Assembly (NCBI GenBank): GCA_964615305.1
Contig: CAZTNA010000001.1
Location: 1-64,000 of the forward strand
From: Bog-950 sp964615305
Lineage (GTDB): Bacteria > Bacteroidota > Bacteroidia > Chitinophagales > LD1
DNA: 64,000 bases
Reading direction: 5' to 3'
Shown: piece after piece, positions 45,574 through 53,728 of the stretch
How the letters are laid out: every line of letters starts with the position of its first letter
Numbering within the stretch: position 1 is the stretch's first letter
Position numbers and translations under genes: made by a program
The notes under the pieces: model-generated
Databases searched by the model: none
What the model was told of the DNA's origin: nothing
The model's input: only the letters and a program-made list of their open reading frames with translations

Positions 45574-46797
45574 TTATTCTTTCCACTTTTTTACCACCAG
45601 CGATGAGTTAGTGCCGCCAAAACCAAAAGAATTGCTCAAAAATAAGTCAATATTTTTCTGTTTGGTGGTTGAAGCAATATTCAGTTTGGCCGAATACTCA
45701 TCAGGGTTTTCGAAGTTAATGTTCGGTGCTACAAAACTGTTTTGCATCATTAATGTACTATAAACTATTTCGCTGGCACCAGCCATCCAGCATTCGTGGC
45801 CGGTCATTGCTTTAGTTGAGCTTACAAGTGGCTTATATGCACCAAAAACGGCATTTATTGCTTGGGCTTCGCTGGCATCGCCTTGCGGTGTAGAGGTAGC
45901 ATGCGCATTAATGTAATCAATATCATCAGGTTTTACATTGGCATCTTTCAAGCACATCATCAGCGATCGTACCGGCCCATCTACTGTAGGGTTTGAAATA
46001 TGACCGCCATTGCTCGAAAAGCCATAACCCAGCACTTCGCCTAAAATTTCAGCGCCACGTTTTTTGGCACTCTCCAGTGACTCTATGATTACTGTAGCCG
46101 CACCTCCACTAGGTATAAGCCCGTCACGGTCGCGGTCAAACGGTCTGGATGCTTTCTGCGGTTCGCTTTCGCGTATGCTAAAAGCGGCCAAGGCATCAAA
46201 CGTGCCCATCGAAAAAATATTCAACTCTTGTGCACCTCCGCAAATCACTCTGTCCTGATAGCCGTGACGTATTAAAAACAACCCCAAACCAATAGAGTGC
46301 GATCCACTGGCACAGGCAGCGCTGACCGTAAAGTTAATTCCCTTTAGTTTAAAGATGGTAGCCAGGTTCATGTTTACAGTGCTGTTCATTGTCTGAAACA
46401 CTGCACCGCTCCCCGCAAATTGAGTGTTCTTCTTTTCACGCATTACATCGGTGCTTTCCACTACTGCCTGAGCAGTAGAATCGTTACCATATATAATGCC
46501 GGTTTCGTGATGGTCTAAAAAATCTTGATCAATTTTTGCCTGTTCCAAAGCCTGCAACGTAGCCATGTAAGCATACTCACCCGGCTCAGAAAGCATAACC
46601 CGTGAGCGTCTGTCCAACAAGCCTTTTAGCTGAGGTGCTTCGCACTTTCCGGTAAGTCCCGACCGGTAGCCGAACTCTTTACGTGCTGCATCCAGAATTA
46701 TCCCCGATTTGCCCGCGTACAAAGAGTCACGTACTTCATCTTTATTTTTGCCTATGCATGACCAAATCCCCAAACCTGTAATTACCACTCTGTTCAT
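45574..46797 (-). CDS. Beta-ketoacyl-ACP synthase (FabF-like, first ketosynthase)
   Basis: A 407-residue condensing enzyme. The catalytic triad is complete: Cys162 (VSAACASGSHSIG), His299 (YINAHATSTPQGDASE) and His334 (KAMTGHECWMAGASE). The N-terminus NRVVITGLGIWSCIGKNKDEV and C-terminus SNSFGFGGTNSSLVVKKW are full-length FabF-like. It heads the minus-strand operon KS1-ACP-acyltransferase-dehydratase-thioesterase-KS2-halogenase. The 213-bp divergent region between it and the CrtI-like gene should hold promoters for both directions, but I found no exact consensus there. Confidence 0.94.
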   Translation of the reverse strand: MNRVVITGLGIWSCIGKNKDEVRDSLYAGKSGIILDAARKEFGYRSGLTGKCEAPQLKGLLDRRSRVMLSEPGEYAYMATLQALEQAKIDQDFLDHHETGIIYGNDSTAQAVVESTDVMREKKNTQFAGSGAVFQTMNSTVNMNLATIFKLKGINFTVSAACASGSHSIGLGLFLIRHGYQDRVICGGAQELNIFSMGTFDALAAFSIRESEPQKASRPFDRDRDGLIPSGGAATVIIESLESAKKRGAEILGEVLGYGFSSNGGHISNPTVDGPVRSLMMCLKDANVKPDDIDYINAHATSTPQGDASEAQAINAVFGAYKPLVSSTKAMTGHECWMAGASEIVYSTLMMQNSFVAPNINFENPDEYSAKLNIASTTKQKNIDLFLSNSFGFGGTNSSLVVKKWKE

Positions 46798-47010
46798 TGC
46801 CGCAATGATAAAATTTTGACCCTATGCGCACAACCAATAAAATGCTGGTGGTAAGAAGTTAAGCATATTGGGTAACTCTGTTGTACTATTGCATAATTTA
46901 TGGATAAAAACTGTTTCTAAGAAAAAAACGGCTACTTGTGGTTTTGGAAAAAGGCACATATTCTTCTTCATAAATTTAAAATCCACCTCTGTTTTTATTT
47001 TCAACCTTCA

Positions 47011-48528
47011 ATGCAGCATGTAGCAAAAAAATTTGATGTAGTGGTTATAGGCAGTGGACTGGGGGGCATGGTCTGCGCTACTATACTTGCCAAAGAAGGT
47101 AGGCGCGTTTGTGTGCTCGAAAAAAATGAACAAATAGGCGGCAGCTTACAAACTTTCAAACGCGAAGGTATAACCTTTGACACCGGAGTACACTACATAG
47201 GCGGTCTGGCGCCAGGCAGCAACCTTTATAAAATTTTCAATTACCTCGGAATTATGAATCGCCTCGAAACAGTTCGTATGGACGAAGAAAATTTCGATAC
47301 TATTTTGTTTAAAAATGATGTAGTTGAGTATGGGTTTGGTATGGGCTTCGAAAAATTCACGAAAGGGCTGATTTCAAAGTTTCCTGATGAAGCACCAGCT
47401 ATAGAAAAATATTGCGCTGATATGAAGCGTGTGTGTGACAGCATTCCGCTTTACAATTTGCAGGTAGGCGAACCTCAGGATATGTTTTCGTTTACTACTT
47501 CGGTAAAACAGTACTTAGAGCAACTTACACTCAACAAAAAACTGCAGAATGTTTTGGCGGCTACCAATTTGTTGTATGCAGGTACCCACAAAACCCCTCT
47601 CTATGTTCATGCACTGGTTGTAAATAGTTATTTAGAAAACGCATATAAGATTAAGAATGGGGGCGACCAAATAATAAAACTTATGGCGCGAGTTATTAAG
47701 GACAACGATGGCGAAATTTATAGAAAACACGAAGTTAAAAGCATAGATGTAGAAGACGGTGTTGCACAATATGTAACGTTGGGCGATGGCAACAAAATTT
47801 CAGGTAACATGTTTATTTCAAACATTCACCCCGCAAGAACGTTAGAGCTAATTGATACCAATGCTATTCGCCCGGCATACCGGCACCGTATTAATAGTTT
47901 ACAAAATTCTGTTTCAACTTTTGTATTGTATGCCATACTAAAGCCCGGCACCTTTAAATTTTGCAACCGCAATCACTATTATTTCCAAGAGGAAAATGTG
48001 TGGGAAAGTGCCTGCCATGCTGATGAAAACTGGCCGCTGATGTATGCCATGTTTGAAGAAATACCAGAGACGCAACATGAGTTTGCCGAAGCTATTACAG
48101 TAATGACTTACATGCGTTATGATGAAGTAGAAAAATGGAAAGATAGCTTTAATACCACCCTTCATAAAACCGAACGTAATCAGGAATATCAGCAATTCAA
48201 AAAACAAAAAGCAGAAAAATTGATTGACGTAATGGCCATAAAATTTCCAAACATCCGCAATTGTATCCAGTCGTATTACACATCATCCCCGCTCTCGTAC
48301 CGCGATTATATGGGAACCCATGACGGCAGCATGTATGGTATTGCCAAAGATTATTCCGACCCGATGAGAACTATGATTTCAGCCAAAACAAAAGTGCCGA
48401 ACCTATTGCTTACAGGCCAGAATTTAAATTTGCACGGTGTGCTTGGCGTAACCGAAAGCGCATTGGTTACCTGCTCTACTGTGTTGGGTATGGAGTATCT
48501 GCTCAATAAAATCAACGAAGTAAATTGA
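47011..48528 (+). CDS. CrtI/phytoene-desaturase-like FAD oxidoreductase
   Basis: A 505-residue FAD enzyme from the ATG at 47011 (MQHVAKKFDVVVIGSGLGGM); upstream in-frame residues lack protein character. The dinucleotide-binding GSGLGG is at 14-19, followed by VLEKNEQIGGSLQTFKREGITFDTGVHYIGG, typical of the phytoene desaturase / carotenoid isomerase / retinol saturase superfamily. The C-terminal LTGQNLNLHGVLGVTESALVTCSTVLG is the conserved FAD loop. It may desaturate or isomerise the polyene produced by the neighbouring ketosynthases. Phytoene synthase and other carotenoid genes are absent, so a carotenoid role is less likely. It overlaps the C45 gene by 4 bp. Confidence 0.88.
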   Translation: MQHVAKKFDVVVIGSGLGGMVCATILAKEGRRVCVLEKNEQIGGSLQTFKREGITFDTGVHYIGGLAPGSNLYKIFNYLGIMNRLETVRMDEENFDTILFKNDVVEYGFGMGFEKFTKGLISKFPDEAPAIEKYCADMKRVCDSIPLYNLQVGEPQDMFSFTTSVKQYLEQLTLNKKLQNVLAATNLLYAGTHKTPLYVHALVVNSYLENAYKIKNGGDQIIKLMARVIKDNDGEIYRKHEVKSIDVEDGVAQYVTLGDGNKISGNMFISNIHPARTLELIDTNAIRPAYRHRINSLQNSVSTFVLYAILKPGTFKFCNRNHYYFQEENVWESACHADENWPLMYAMFEEIPETQHEFAEAITVMTYMRYDEVEKWKDSFNTTLHKTERNQEYQQFKKQKAEKLIDVMAIKFPNIRNCIQSYYTSSPLSYRDYMGTHDGSMYGIAKDYSDPMRTMISAKTKVPNLLLTGQNLNLHGVLGVTESALVTCSTVLGMEYLLNKINEVN

Positions 48529-50198
48529 AAATCGTATTAAAAATTACTGCGTACACATTTGCCTTTTTGCTGCTGCTTTTGCTGGCTGGTTACCTGTATG
48601 TACAGTTCGGTTTAGCCCCGAATATTCCGGACGTAAAAGATAAATCAGCGTTGAATTTACACCGCGAAAAAAACGGAGAAAACTTTTACCGTATTGGTCG
48701 TAACTGGCTACGAAAAATGCCCAATGGTTTATGGGAAGAGTACGTAGAAGGTGAGCCGTTTGAACGGGGCGTTATTACCGGCAAGTTAGAAAAAGAGTTA
48801 CTCTATACGCAAGAAGAGGCATTTGTTGAGCAGATTCACCGGCTGGTGCCTAATGATAACTATCTCAGCTTTCTTGGGTTGTTTACCCGGGTGTTTAACC
48901 GCCACTTAGACGAACACTTTCCTGAAGAAAATAAACTGGAAATTTATGGTGAATCATTTTCGGCTCCTTATGAGTTTAATTTTATAAACCCCGCATACGA
49001 CCGCATGTTAAACTACCACGCAGCGCATGACATTGGCCATGCGCTGCAAAGTTTAGCATTGGTAGGCTGTACGTCATTTGCTGTCTGGGACAGTCGGAGT
49101 AGTGATACATCCATGATAATTGGCCGCAATCTAGATTTTTATCTAGGTGATAAGTTTGCTCAAGACAAGATTGTTTACTTCTGTAATCCGAAGCAGGGAA
49201 ACAAATTTGTAATTATAACATGGGCTGGCTTTATGGGTTGTGTATCGGGTATGAACGAAAGTGGAGTGACTGTAACCATTAATGCAGCTAAGAGCGATGT
49301 GCCTACCGGTGCCACTACGCCCATCTCTATTTTGGCCCGTGAAATATTACAATATGCCACCACTATTCAGGAAGCATTTGCCATTGCTAAAAAGCGAAAA
49401 ACATTTGTTTGCGAAACGCTAATGATTGGCTCTGCTAAGGACCACAAAACAGCCCTGATTGAGAAAAGTATAAGCAAGACAGTTTTGTTTGAAAGTGACA
49501 CGAACCTGCTTATTTGTTCTAACCACTACCAGAGCGACAGCTTCAAAACCGATAAAAACAATATAGAGAACATAGCCACCAGTGCGTCTATGTACAGGTT
49601 CCTTCGCACTCAAGAGCTTTTGAATCAACATGAACAACTTGATTATAAAAATGTTGCTGCTATTCTTCGAAATCAAAAAGGGCGGGGAAACAAGAACATA
49701 GGCATTGGAAACGAAAAAGCACTCAATCAGCTTATAGCACACCACGCAATTATTTTTCAACCCGAAAAACTACGGTTTTGGGTGTCGGCCAATCCATATC
49801 AACTTGGTGAATTTGTTTGCTACGATTTAAAAAAAGTTTTTGCTCAAGCACCAACCATACAAACTGAAACTGTTTTGAATGAACCAGCACTAACTGTTCC
49901 TGCTGACTCATTCTTGTTCTCACCCGATTGGAAAAACTTTTTGGAGTGGAAGCAACTGAAAGAAAGAGTTAAACAAGCCACAAAAAACAAAATTAAATTG
50001 CAACAAGAGGAAAAAATTGTTGAACAGTTTATTTCTTATAACCCCGAATTTTGGGAAACTTATTTTTATCTGGCTGAGTATTATTGCGCTACTGGAGAAA
50101 AAAATTTAGCAAAAAAGAATTTTGGCAGAGCCCTTTCCAAAGAAATAAACAATACACATGAAGCGGATAAAATCCGTCAAAAACTAAAAGAATTTTAA
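48525..50198 (+). CDS. C45 family autoproteolytic acyltransferase/hydrolase
   Basis: A 557-residue membrane-anchored protein. It starts at a TTG that overlaps the upstream TGA (TTGA), signalling translational coupling. One N-terminal helix (AYTFAFLLLLLLAGYLYVQFGL) anchors it. The Ntn-hydrolase nucleophile is Cys182 in LVGCTSFAVWDSRSSDTSMIIGRNLDFY, with autocleavage expected just before it; FMGCVSGMNESGVTVTINAAKS is the second conserved block. A C-terminal TPR-like helical part follows (about 480-557). C45 enzymes include acyl-CoA:6-APA acyltransferase. Homologues are known next to flexirubin/aryl-polyene genes and could acylate the product. Its stop overlaps the convergent sulfotransferase stop. 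Confidence 0.9.
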   Translation: MKIVLKITAYTFAFLLLLLLAGYLYVQFGLAPNIPDVKDKSALNLHREKNGENFYRIGRNWLRKMPNGLWEEYVEGEPFERGVITGKLEKELLYTQEEAFVEQIHRLVPNDNYLSFLGLFTRVFNRHLDEHFPEENKLEIYGESFSAPYEFNFINPAYDRMLNYHAAHDIGHALQSLALVGCTSFAVWDSRSSDTSMIIGRNLDFYLGDKFAQDKIVYFCNPKQGNKFVIITWAGFMGCVSGMNESGVTVTINAAKSDVPTGATTPISILAREILQYATTIQEAFAIAKKRKTFVCETLMIGSAKDHKTALIEKSISKTVLFESDTNLLICSNHYQSDSFKTDKNNIENIATSASMYRFLRTQELLNQHEQLDYKNVAAILRNQKGRGNKNIGIGNEKALNQLIAHHAIIFQPEKLRFWVSANPYQLGEFVCYDLKKVFAQAPTIQTETVLNEPALTVPADSFLFSPDWKNFLEWKQLKERVKQATKNKIKLQQEEKIVEQFISYNPEFWETYFYLAEYYCATGEKNLAKKNFGRALSKEINNTHEADKIRQKLKEF

Positions 50199-50842
50199 CA
50201 CCCAAACTTGTAGCCGAAGTAATCAATGTCTCGATTATAAATTTGTTCTACTTTTTTTACAGCTTCTGTGGAGTACGTTTTGCGATAGTCAAGCACGCTT
50301 GAGGCTGTGTTAAGTTGTTTTAGTTCCAAATTTCCAACTTTAATTTTACCGCACACCTTTCTAAAGTCCTCTTCTAAATTTTCAAACCTGCCAATAAAGT
50401 TTACTTCTATTTGACCGTTCGGACTGGTTATCCAATCAACTTGATTTCTAGCAAGATGGTAGTCTAAATTTAGGGCTCTTTCAAACTCATAGCTAAAGAG
50501 CCATTCATTAAAGTCGGTATAAGGTTTATACAGGTAGTTGTCGAAGTGTTCAGTTTTGTTTTTTTTAAACCAGAAGTAGGAGAGTAGTCTGGCCCACGGG
50601 TTGCGCACAAAACAAAATTTATAGGCACGATGGTAATTGTTTTCCCCAACTAGTGCTACAATTTCCTTTGTGGTATGGTGCTTTTTTATGTTGTTTTGTT
50701 TCGGTTTGTTAAAGTTAAGTGTGCGAGCAACCGATGTTCCTGCTGTTTTAGTTATATGAATAAATATCACATCGGTACGCCCTTTCATGTAGAAAGGGTA
50801 AGAGGAACTAGGCAAAAAAAAGTTTTGCAGCCGCTGGAACAT
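50195..50842 (-). CDS. Sulfotransferase family protein
   Basis: A 215-residue PAPS-dependent sulfotransferase of the sulfotransferase_2 type. The ATG at 50842 (MFQRLQNFFL) is chosen; an in-frame ATG at 51007 would overlap acpS. The 5'-phosphosulfate loop is HITKTAGTS (residues 29-37) and the 3'-phosphate site is Arg80 and Ser88 in FVRNPWARLLSYFWF. IGRFENLEEDFRKVCGKI near the C-terminus is also family-typical. It transfers a sulfuryl group to a carbohydrate or lipid hydroxyl. It lies inside the biosynthetic cluster but on the opposite strand, so a role there is possible rather than shown. Confidence 0.87.
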   Translation of the reverse strand: MFQRLQNFFLPSSSYPFYMKGRTDVIFIHITKTAGTSVARTLNFNKPKQNNIKKHHTTKEIVALVGENNYHRAYKFCFVRNPWARLLSYFWFKKNKTEHFDNYLYKPYTDFNEWLFSYEFERALNLDYHLARNQVDWITSPNGQIEVNFIGRFENLEEDFRKVCGKIKVGNLELKQLNTASSVLDYRKTYSTEAVKKVEQIYNRDIDYFGYKFGC

Positions 50843-50929
50843 ACTGTGTTTACTGTAAATATATTTTTGTTTGCCTTTCAAGTTTCGTACAGCGGGTAGT
50901 TTTATTTTTAGATTGCTTTTGAAATTATT

Positions 50930-51298
50930 ATGATAACTGGTATAGGTACCGATATAGTAGAAGTGGCTCGCATTAAACAGGCCATTGAAAAGATAGCTTT
51001 GAAACATAAGGTGTTTTCACCACGCGAAATTGCCTATTGTGAACAAGATAAGACTGCACAAAGTTATGCGGCACGAGGAGCTGCTAAAGAGGCATTCTTT
51101 AAAGCGCTTGGCACAGGATGGCGAGGAGAAATGAATATTAATGAGGTTGAAATTCTGAACGATGAACTCGGCAAACCATTCATTGAGCTAAGCGGTGAAA
51201 CGCGCAAGATTTTTAATCAGCAAGGCGGTACGACTATACACGTTTCACTTTCACATATTAAAGATTACGCCATTGCTTACGTAGTAATAGAGAAGTAA
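50930..51298 (+). CDS. acpS: Holo-[acyl-carrier-protein] synthase
   Basis: A 122-residue enzyme that transfers 4'-phosphopantetheine from CoA to the conserved Ser of ACPs. GIGTDIVEVARI (Asp8, metal), FSPREIAYCEQ, ARGAAKEAFFKALGTG (Glu54, metal) and SLSHIKDYAIAYVVI cover the whole AcpS fold. It lies 13 bp before the PaaK-like ligase and about 4 kb from the cluster ACP. It may be the housekeeping enzyme, a dedicated one, or both. Confidence 0.95.
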   Translation: MITGIGTDIVEVARIKQAIEKIALKHKVFSPREIAYCEQDKTAQSYAARGAAKEAFFKALGTGWRGEMNINEVEILNDELGKPFIELSGETRKIFNQQGGTTIHVSLSHIKDYAIAYVVIEK

Positions 51299-51311
51299 AT
51301 CAAAAAAGAAC

Positions 51312-52598
51312 ATGCTGTTGAGTAAACAATTAGATAAACATACTACTGAGGAAATAAACAACTGCCAACGACAGAAGTTACGTGAAACACTTTTGTACTT
51401 GTCGGAGCATTCACCCTACTACAAAAAACTTTTTGTTCAATGTCAGATTGATATTTTGTCTGTTACTGCTGTTGAAGATTTGCCATTGTTGCCAACTACT
51501 TCAAAGGATGAATTTTGTAAACACAATTTTGATTTTTTATGTGTGCCAAAAACAAAAATTGTTGACTATACCACCACATCCGGAACTACAGGCTCACCCG
51601 TTACTATTGCCCTTACAGAAAACGATTTACAACGTCTGGCTTACAATGAACAGCAGTCATTTATTCGTGCCGGTGGAGCAAATACAGATGTTTATCAGCT
51701 CATGCTAACGCTCGATAGGCAGTTTATGGCTGGCATGGCGTATTACCTTGGTATAAGAGCGCTAGGAGCAGCTGCAGTGCGTGTTGGACCCATTTCACCA
51801 CAAATGCAATGGGAAAACATTATGCGTTTTAAACCCAATTCGATTGTTGCCGTGCCTTCTTTTATTTTAAAATTGATTGATTATGCAGAGATAAACGGTA
51901 TAGATGTAAATGCTAGCAGCATAGAAAAAGCTATTTGTATTGGTGAACCAGTGCGAAATACCGACTTAACCGAGAATGTTCTGGCAAAACGAATACATCA
52001 CAAGTGGGGACTGAAGTTGTTTTCTACATACGCTTCTACTGAAATGCAAACAGCATTTACCGAGTGCGAACATGGGCAAGGCGGCCACCATGCCCCGGAA
52101 CTTATAATAGTTGAAATTTTGGATGATGCCGGAAAGCAGTTGTCTGCCGGAGAATTCGGAGAAGTAACCATTACCACTTTAGGGGTAGAAGGTATGCCCC
52201 TGCTACGATACAGAACCGGTGATATATGTTGCTATTACAACGAACCTTGCGACTGTGGAAGAAACTCTATCCGTTTATCGCCTGTTGTAGGCAGGAAAAA
52301 CCAAATGATTAAGTACAAAGGTACTACAATTTTTCCTCCGTCAATTTATGATGCACTTAGTGTTGTAACTGAAGTGAAAGATTACATAGTAGAGGTTAGT
52401 AAAAACGAGTTAGGTTCCGATGAAATTTTAATTCATGTAGCGTTAAGTGGAAGTTTAGATGTGGCAGAACATAAGATTAAAACATCGCTTCAGTCGAAAC
52501 TACGTGTAACTCCACAGCTAAATTTTGTTTCTACACAGCAGCTACAAGCTATGCGACCTGCCGATAGCCGCAAACCATTGATGATTTTGTTTAAATAA
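51312..52598 (+). CDS. PaaK-like AMP-forming acyl/aryl ligase
   Basis: A 428-residue adenylate-forming enzyme of the phenylacetate-CoA ligase family. The AMP-binding P-loop TSGTTGSPVTIALTEND begins near residue 89. YASTEMQTAFTEC, EGMPLLRYRTGDIC and a C-terminal lid domain (GRKNQMIKYKGTTIFPPSIYDAL) are present. Enzymes of this type activate aryl or fatty acids as AMP esters and load CoA or an ACP. Here it could supply the starter unit. It is co-transcribed with acpS and followed by a terminator shared with the HU gene. Confidence 0.9.
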   Translation: MLLSKQLDKHTTEEINNCQRQKLRETLLYLSEHSPYYKKLFVQCQIDILSVTAVEDLPLLPTTSKDEFCKHNFDFLCVPKTKIVDYTTTSGTTGSPVTIALTENDLQRLAYNEQQSFIRAGGANTDVYQLMLTLDRQFMAGMAYYLGIRALGAAAVRVGPISPQMQWENIMRFKPNSIVAVPSFILKLIDYAEINGIDVNASSIEKAICIGEPVRNTDLTENVLAKRIHHKWGLKLFSTYASTEMQTAFTECEHGQGGHHAPELIIVEILDDAGKQLSAGEFGEVTITTLGVEGMPLLRYRTGDICCYYNEPCDCGRNSIRLSPVVGRKNQMIKYKGTTIFPPSIYDALSVVTEVKDYIVEVSKNELGSDEILIHVALSGSLDVAEHKIKTSLQSKLRVTPQLNFVSTQQLQAMRPADSRKPLMILFK

Positions 52599-52599
52599 A

Positions 52600-52631
52600 A
52601 AACAGGTTGCCGAATGTTCAACAACCTGTTT
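52600..52631. terminator. Bidirectional terminator between PaaK-like ligase and HU genes
   Basis: Perfect 10-bp arms AAACAGGTTG (52600-52609) and CAACCTGTTT (52622-52631) with a 12-base loop. The stem is flanked by A residues on the left and T-rich sequence on the right, lying between convergent stops at 52598 and 52657. Confidence 0.85.
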
Positions 52632-52656
52632 CTTTAATTTGATGAGGGCCTGCCAG

Positions 52657-52932
52657 TTATTTGTTTACTTTTTTTGCCAGTTCGGTACCTGCTTTAAACT
52701 TGGCTACTTTTTTTGCTTTAATGTTAATCTCTTTGCCGGTGCGTGGGTTGCGGCCTTTACGTGCCGAACGTTTTGAAACAGAAAAAGTTCCAAAACCTAC
52801 CAGTGTTACTTTACCTCCTTTAGTAAGCGTTGCTGATACAGCATTTAATACCGAATCTAGTGCATCGCCTGCCTGGCTCTTACTAAGTTTTGCGTCTTTG
52901 GCAATTTTGTCTATCAGTTCTCCTTTGTTCAT
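52657..52932 (-). CDS. hup: HU family DNA-binding protein
   Basis: A 91-residue nucleoid protein of exact HU length. MNKGELIDKIAKDAKLSKSQAGDALDSVLNAV forms the dimerisation helices; VTLVGFGTFSVSKRSARKGRNPRTGKEINIKAKKVAKFKAGTELAKKVN holds the DNA-binding beta-arms with the RNPRTG signature and the intercalating Pro. It bends and compacts DNA. An exact Bacteroidota promoter lies 39-70 bp upstream. HU-alpha/HU-beta/IHF cannot be told apart by eye. Confidence 0.97.
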   Translation of the reverse strand: MNKGELIDKIAKDAKLSKSQAGDALDSVLNAVSATLTKGGKVTLVGFGTFSVSKRSARKGRNPRTGKEINIKAKKVAKFKAGTELAKKVNK

Positions 52933-52971
52933 AGTAATGGATTTGTGAGTTTAGAAAATGTGTTTGAGTAA

Positions 52972-53002
52972 CAAATATAATTTGAGAACTTGCTTGTGCA
53001 AA
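52972..53002 (-). promoter_or_regulatory. Bacteroidota-type promoter of the HU gene
   Basis: On the minus strand: TTTG (53002-52999), 19 bases, TATATTTG (52979-52972). This exactly fits TTTG-N19-TAnnTTTG. Predicted transcription starts about 30-35 bases before the HU ATG at 52932. Confidence 0.85.
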
Positions 53003-53012
53003 TACACTAATA

Positions 53013-53723
53013 TTAATCGTGTAGGTTGTAGCTTAACTCATAAAAATTGTAATCGGGTATAATACTATAAGGCGGGTACAAACGCCCATTGCGAGAATAC
53101 ATGCCGTACATAAAATTAAAATGGCCACCAAACCTGTAGGGCCCCAATCCTTCGTAATCAACTTTTTCTTGCTGAATTAAACTGCGTACAGCACTTATGT
53201 TTACGGGCATGTTGTTATATAACCCAAGATATGGTACTATAGAGTCTATATACATCCAACCTTTTAGCGTTTTTACTTCAGAGGCTGCATGTGATTCGGA
53301 ATTAGGAATAAAAAAACCGAACATGCGTTCAAAAAAATTGCGATAGTAGTAGATAGAAATATGCCTCGTTTCAAACCCATACACCTGCAGTATTTTTTCA
53401 ATTGCGTGGCTTTTATCGTAGCAAAGCCCATAGGGATTTTCGTAGTAGTCTTTTATGTTTCTGGGGTGGTTGTAAGGTATTCCGTTATCAGAGTAGTGAT
53501 ACTTAACCACTGCTTTTTGAACCTGCGTTACGAATGCAAGCTGTTCTGAATAAGTGAGGTTAGTGTGTGGTGGTTGCACGTGGTTTTCTGTCAGAAATTT
53601 TTCTGCATACACTTTGTCTTCATCTGTCAACGGATCGTGCATTTGACCAACGTACAACAAAACCAGCATCAGAGATAAAATGCCTACTGATACCCCCATA
53701 TATTTCAAAACTTTTTTTTGCAT
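53013..53723 (-). CDS. Membrane-anchored transglutaminase-like protein
   Basis: A 236-residue protein with one N-terminal membrane helix (VSVGILSLMLVLLYVG). A papain-like transglutaminase core is suggested by Cys101 in YGLCYDKSHAIEKIL, His145 in ESHAASEV and Asp160 in WMYIDSIVPY, in the order and spacing of a Cys-His-Asp triad. Such domains cross-link, cleave or modify peptides, or act as inactive scaffolds. The family assignment rests on the triad alone. It starts 5 bp after the 2OG-oxygenase gene and ends the glycan cassette. Confidence 0.72.
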   Translation of the reverse strand: MQKKVLKYMGVSVGILSLMLVLLYVGQMHDPLTDEDKVYAEKFLTENHVQPPHTNLTYSEQLAFVTQVQKAVVKYHYSDNGIPYNHPRNIKDYYENPYGLCYDKSHAIEKILQVYGFETRHISIYYYRNFFERMFGFFIPNSESHAASEVKTLKGWMYIDSIVPYLGLYNNMPVNISAVRSLIQQEKVDYEGLGPYRFGGHFNFMYGMYSRNGRLYPPYSIIPDYNFYELSYNLHD

Positions 53724-53728
53724 GTTAC

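Noticed and set aside
46798..47010. Consensus promoters for the divergent biosynthetic arms
   Set aside because: Both strands were read for TTTG-N17-21-TAnnTTTG; only poor partial matches were found, so none is annotated.
41073..52598. Calling the cluster a complete flexirubin or carotenoid cluster
   Set aside because: DarA/DarB, ammonia lyase and ketoreductase are absent from the window, and so are phytoene synthase and other carotenoid genes.
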